56,254 nucleotides of DNA from an uncultured Clostridia bacterium (GTDB lineage: Bacteria; Bacillota; Clostridia; Lachnospirales; CAG-274), in the NCBI GenBank assembly GCA_947589665.1, contig CANQBJ010000008.1, positions 1-56,254 on the forward strand, in the 5' to 3' direction. Positions 56,114-56,254 of this stretch are shown one piece after another (within the stretch, counting starts at the first letter, position 1; each line of letters starts with the position of its first letter). The translations under genes were made by a program, and so were the position numbers. The notes beneath the pieces were generated by a model. It was not told where the DNA came from and did no database searches. It was given only the letters and a program-made list of their open reading frames with translations.

Positions 56114-56254
56114 TTACTTCTTTTTGCCTGTCTTTTTCTTGTTCTGCTTTATATTGCAAAGTATATACCATATGTTGCCTGCTACAAATATAGAAGAATA
56201 AGTACCGCAGACAATACCTACAGTAATAGGAAGTGCAAACTGCTTGATTGAGTC
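56114..56254 (-). CDS. secF: Protein-export membrane protein SecF, 3' end (partial)
   Basis: The last 46 codons of a gene continuing beyond the right edge. The visible part begins DSIKQFALPITVGIVCGTYS and contains SSIFVAGNIWY, the final transmembrane segment of SecF, then a Lys-rich tail. SecDF uses the proton gradient to help pull proteins through SecYEG. It could also be the C-terminus of a fused SecDF; the window cannot tell. Confidence 0.88.
   Translation of the reverse strand, partial: DSIKQFALPITVGIVCGTYSSIFVAGNIWYILCNIKQNKKKTGKKK

Overview
The window looks like a chromosomal segment of an anaerobic, gut-type Clostridia (Bacillota). The signs are an S10-spc-alpha ribosomal gene order of Gram-positive type, moderate to low GC, heavy ATA and AGA/AGG use, a ferredoxin-linked sensory [FeFe]-hydrogenase, S-layer-anchored and dockerin-bearing polysaccharidases, and IlvD/GntP sugar-acid genes. 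A pectin- and plant-fibre-degrading species (Monoglobus-like in enzyme style) is plausible; that placement is inference, no marker was compared with a database.

Layout. 1-5.6 kb: SLH-anchored GH5 endoglucanase, HD-domain hydrolase, and a divergent two-gene operon of sensory hydrogenase plus SpoIIE-type phosphatase. 5.6-10.6 kb: uvrB-uvrA with a LexA-type box in the promoter. 10.9-14.7 kb: zinc/cadmium-efflux operon (ArsR sensor and P1B ATPase, with operator) and Lrp plus DegV. 15.0-19.0 kb: tsaE-tsaB-rimI-lon. 19.4-36.7 kb: a small Xre regulator, then the reverse-strand ribosomal cluster from rpsJ to rplQ with secY, adk, map, infA and rpoA, driven by at least two promoters (before rpsJ and before rpsM), each followed by a structured leader. 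36.8-37.8 kb: candidate GNAT toxin-antitoxin pair. 38-42.2 kb: IlvD/Edd dehydratase, GntP permease and FadR-type regulator, with a palindromic operator inside the dehydratase promoter. 42.2-44.0 kb: tRNA-Phe and an ABC ATPase/permease pair with a degenerate ATPase. 44.4-47.2 kb: phosphohexomutase and a low-complexity unknown protein. 47.2-53.8 kb: a 2162-residue secreted pectin esterase (CE8 plus CE12 with an internal dockerin). 54.2-56.25 kb: recJ and the 3' end of secF.

The most distinctive non-coding feature is a family of about 250-310 bp interspersed elements (five complete or nearly complete copies, one cut by the left edge, one possible relic). Their ends are inverted repeats with the sequence TAAATTTTTGTTTA and their internal hairpins covary between copies. 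All lie in the same orientation, mostly with the right end 11-44 bp beyond the stop codon of a reverse-strand gene. Other unexplained structure: a multi-hairpin insertion between rplW and rplB inside the S10 operon, a 65-bp hairpin-triplet insertion in one repeat copy, two 29-bp perfect palindromes sharing ends and core but differing by compensatory changes, and an array of five hairpins between rpmJ and rpsM.

The genes combine housekeeping (translation, secretion, DNA repair, tRNA t6A modification) with an accessory layer for plant-fibre use (GH5, pectin esterases, sugar-acid uptake and dehydration), metal homeostasis and hydrogen or redox sensing. Start codons were revised wherever a ribosome binding site favoured an internal start. 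Three genes too short for automatic calling (rpmD, rpmJ and the 59-residue antitoxin candidate) and the partial secF were read directly from the sequence.
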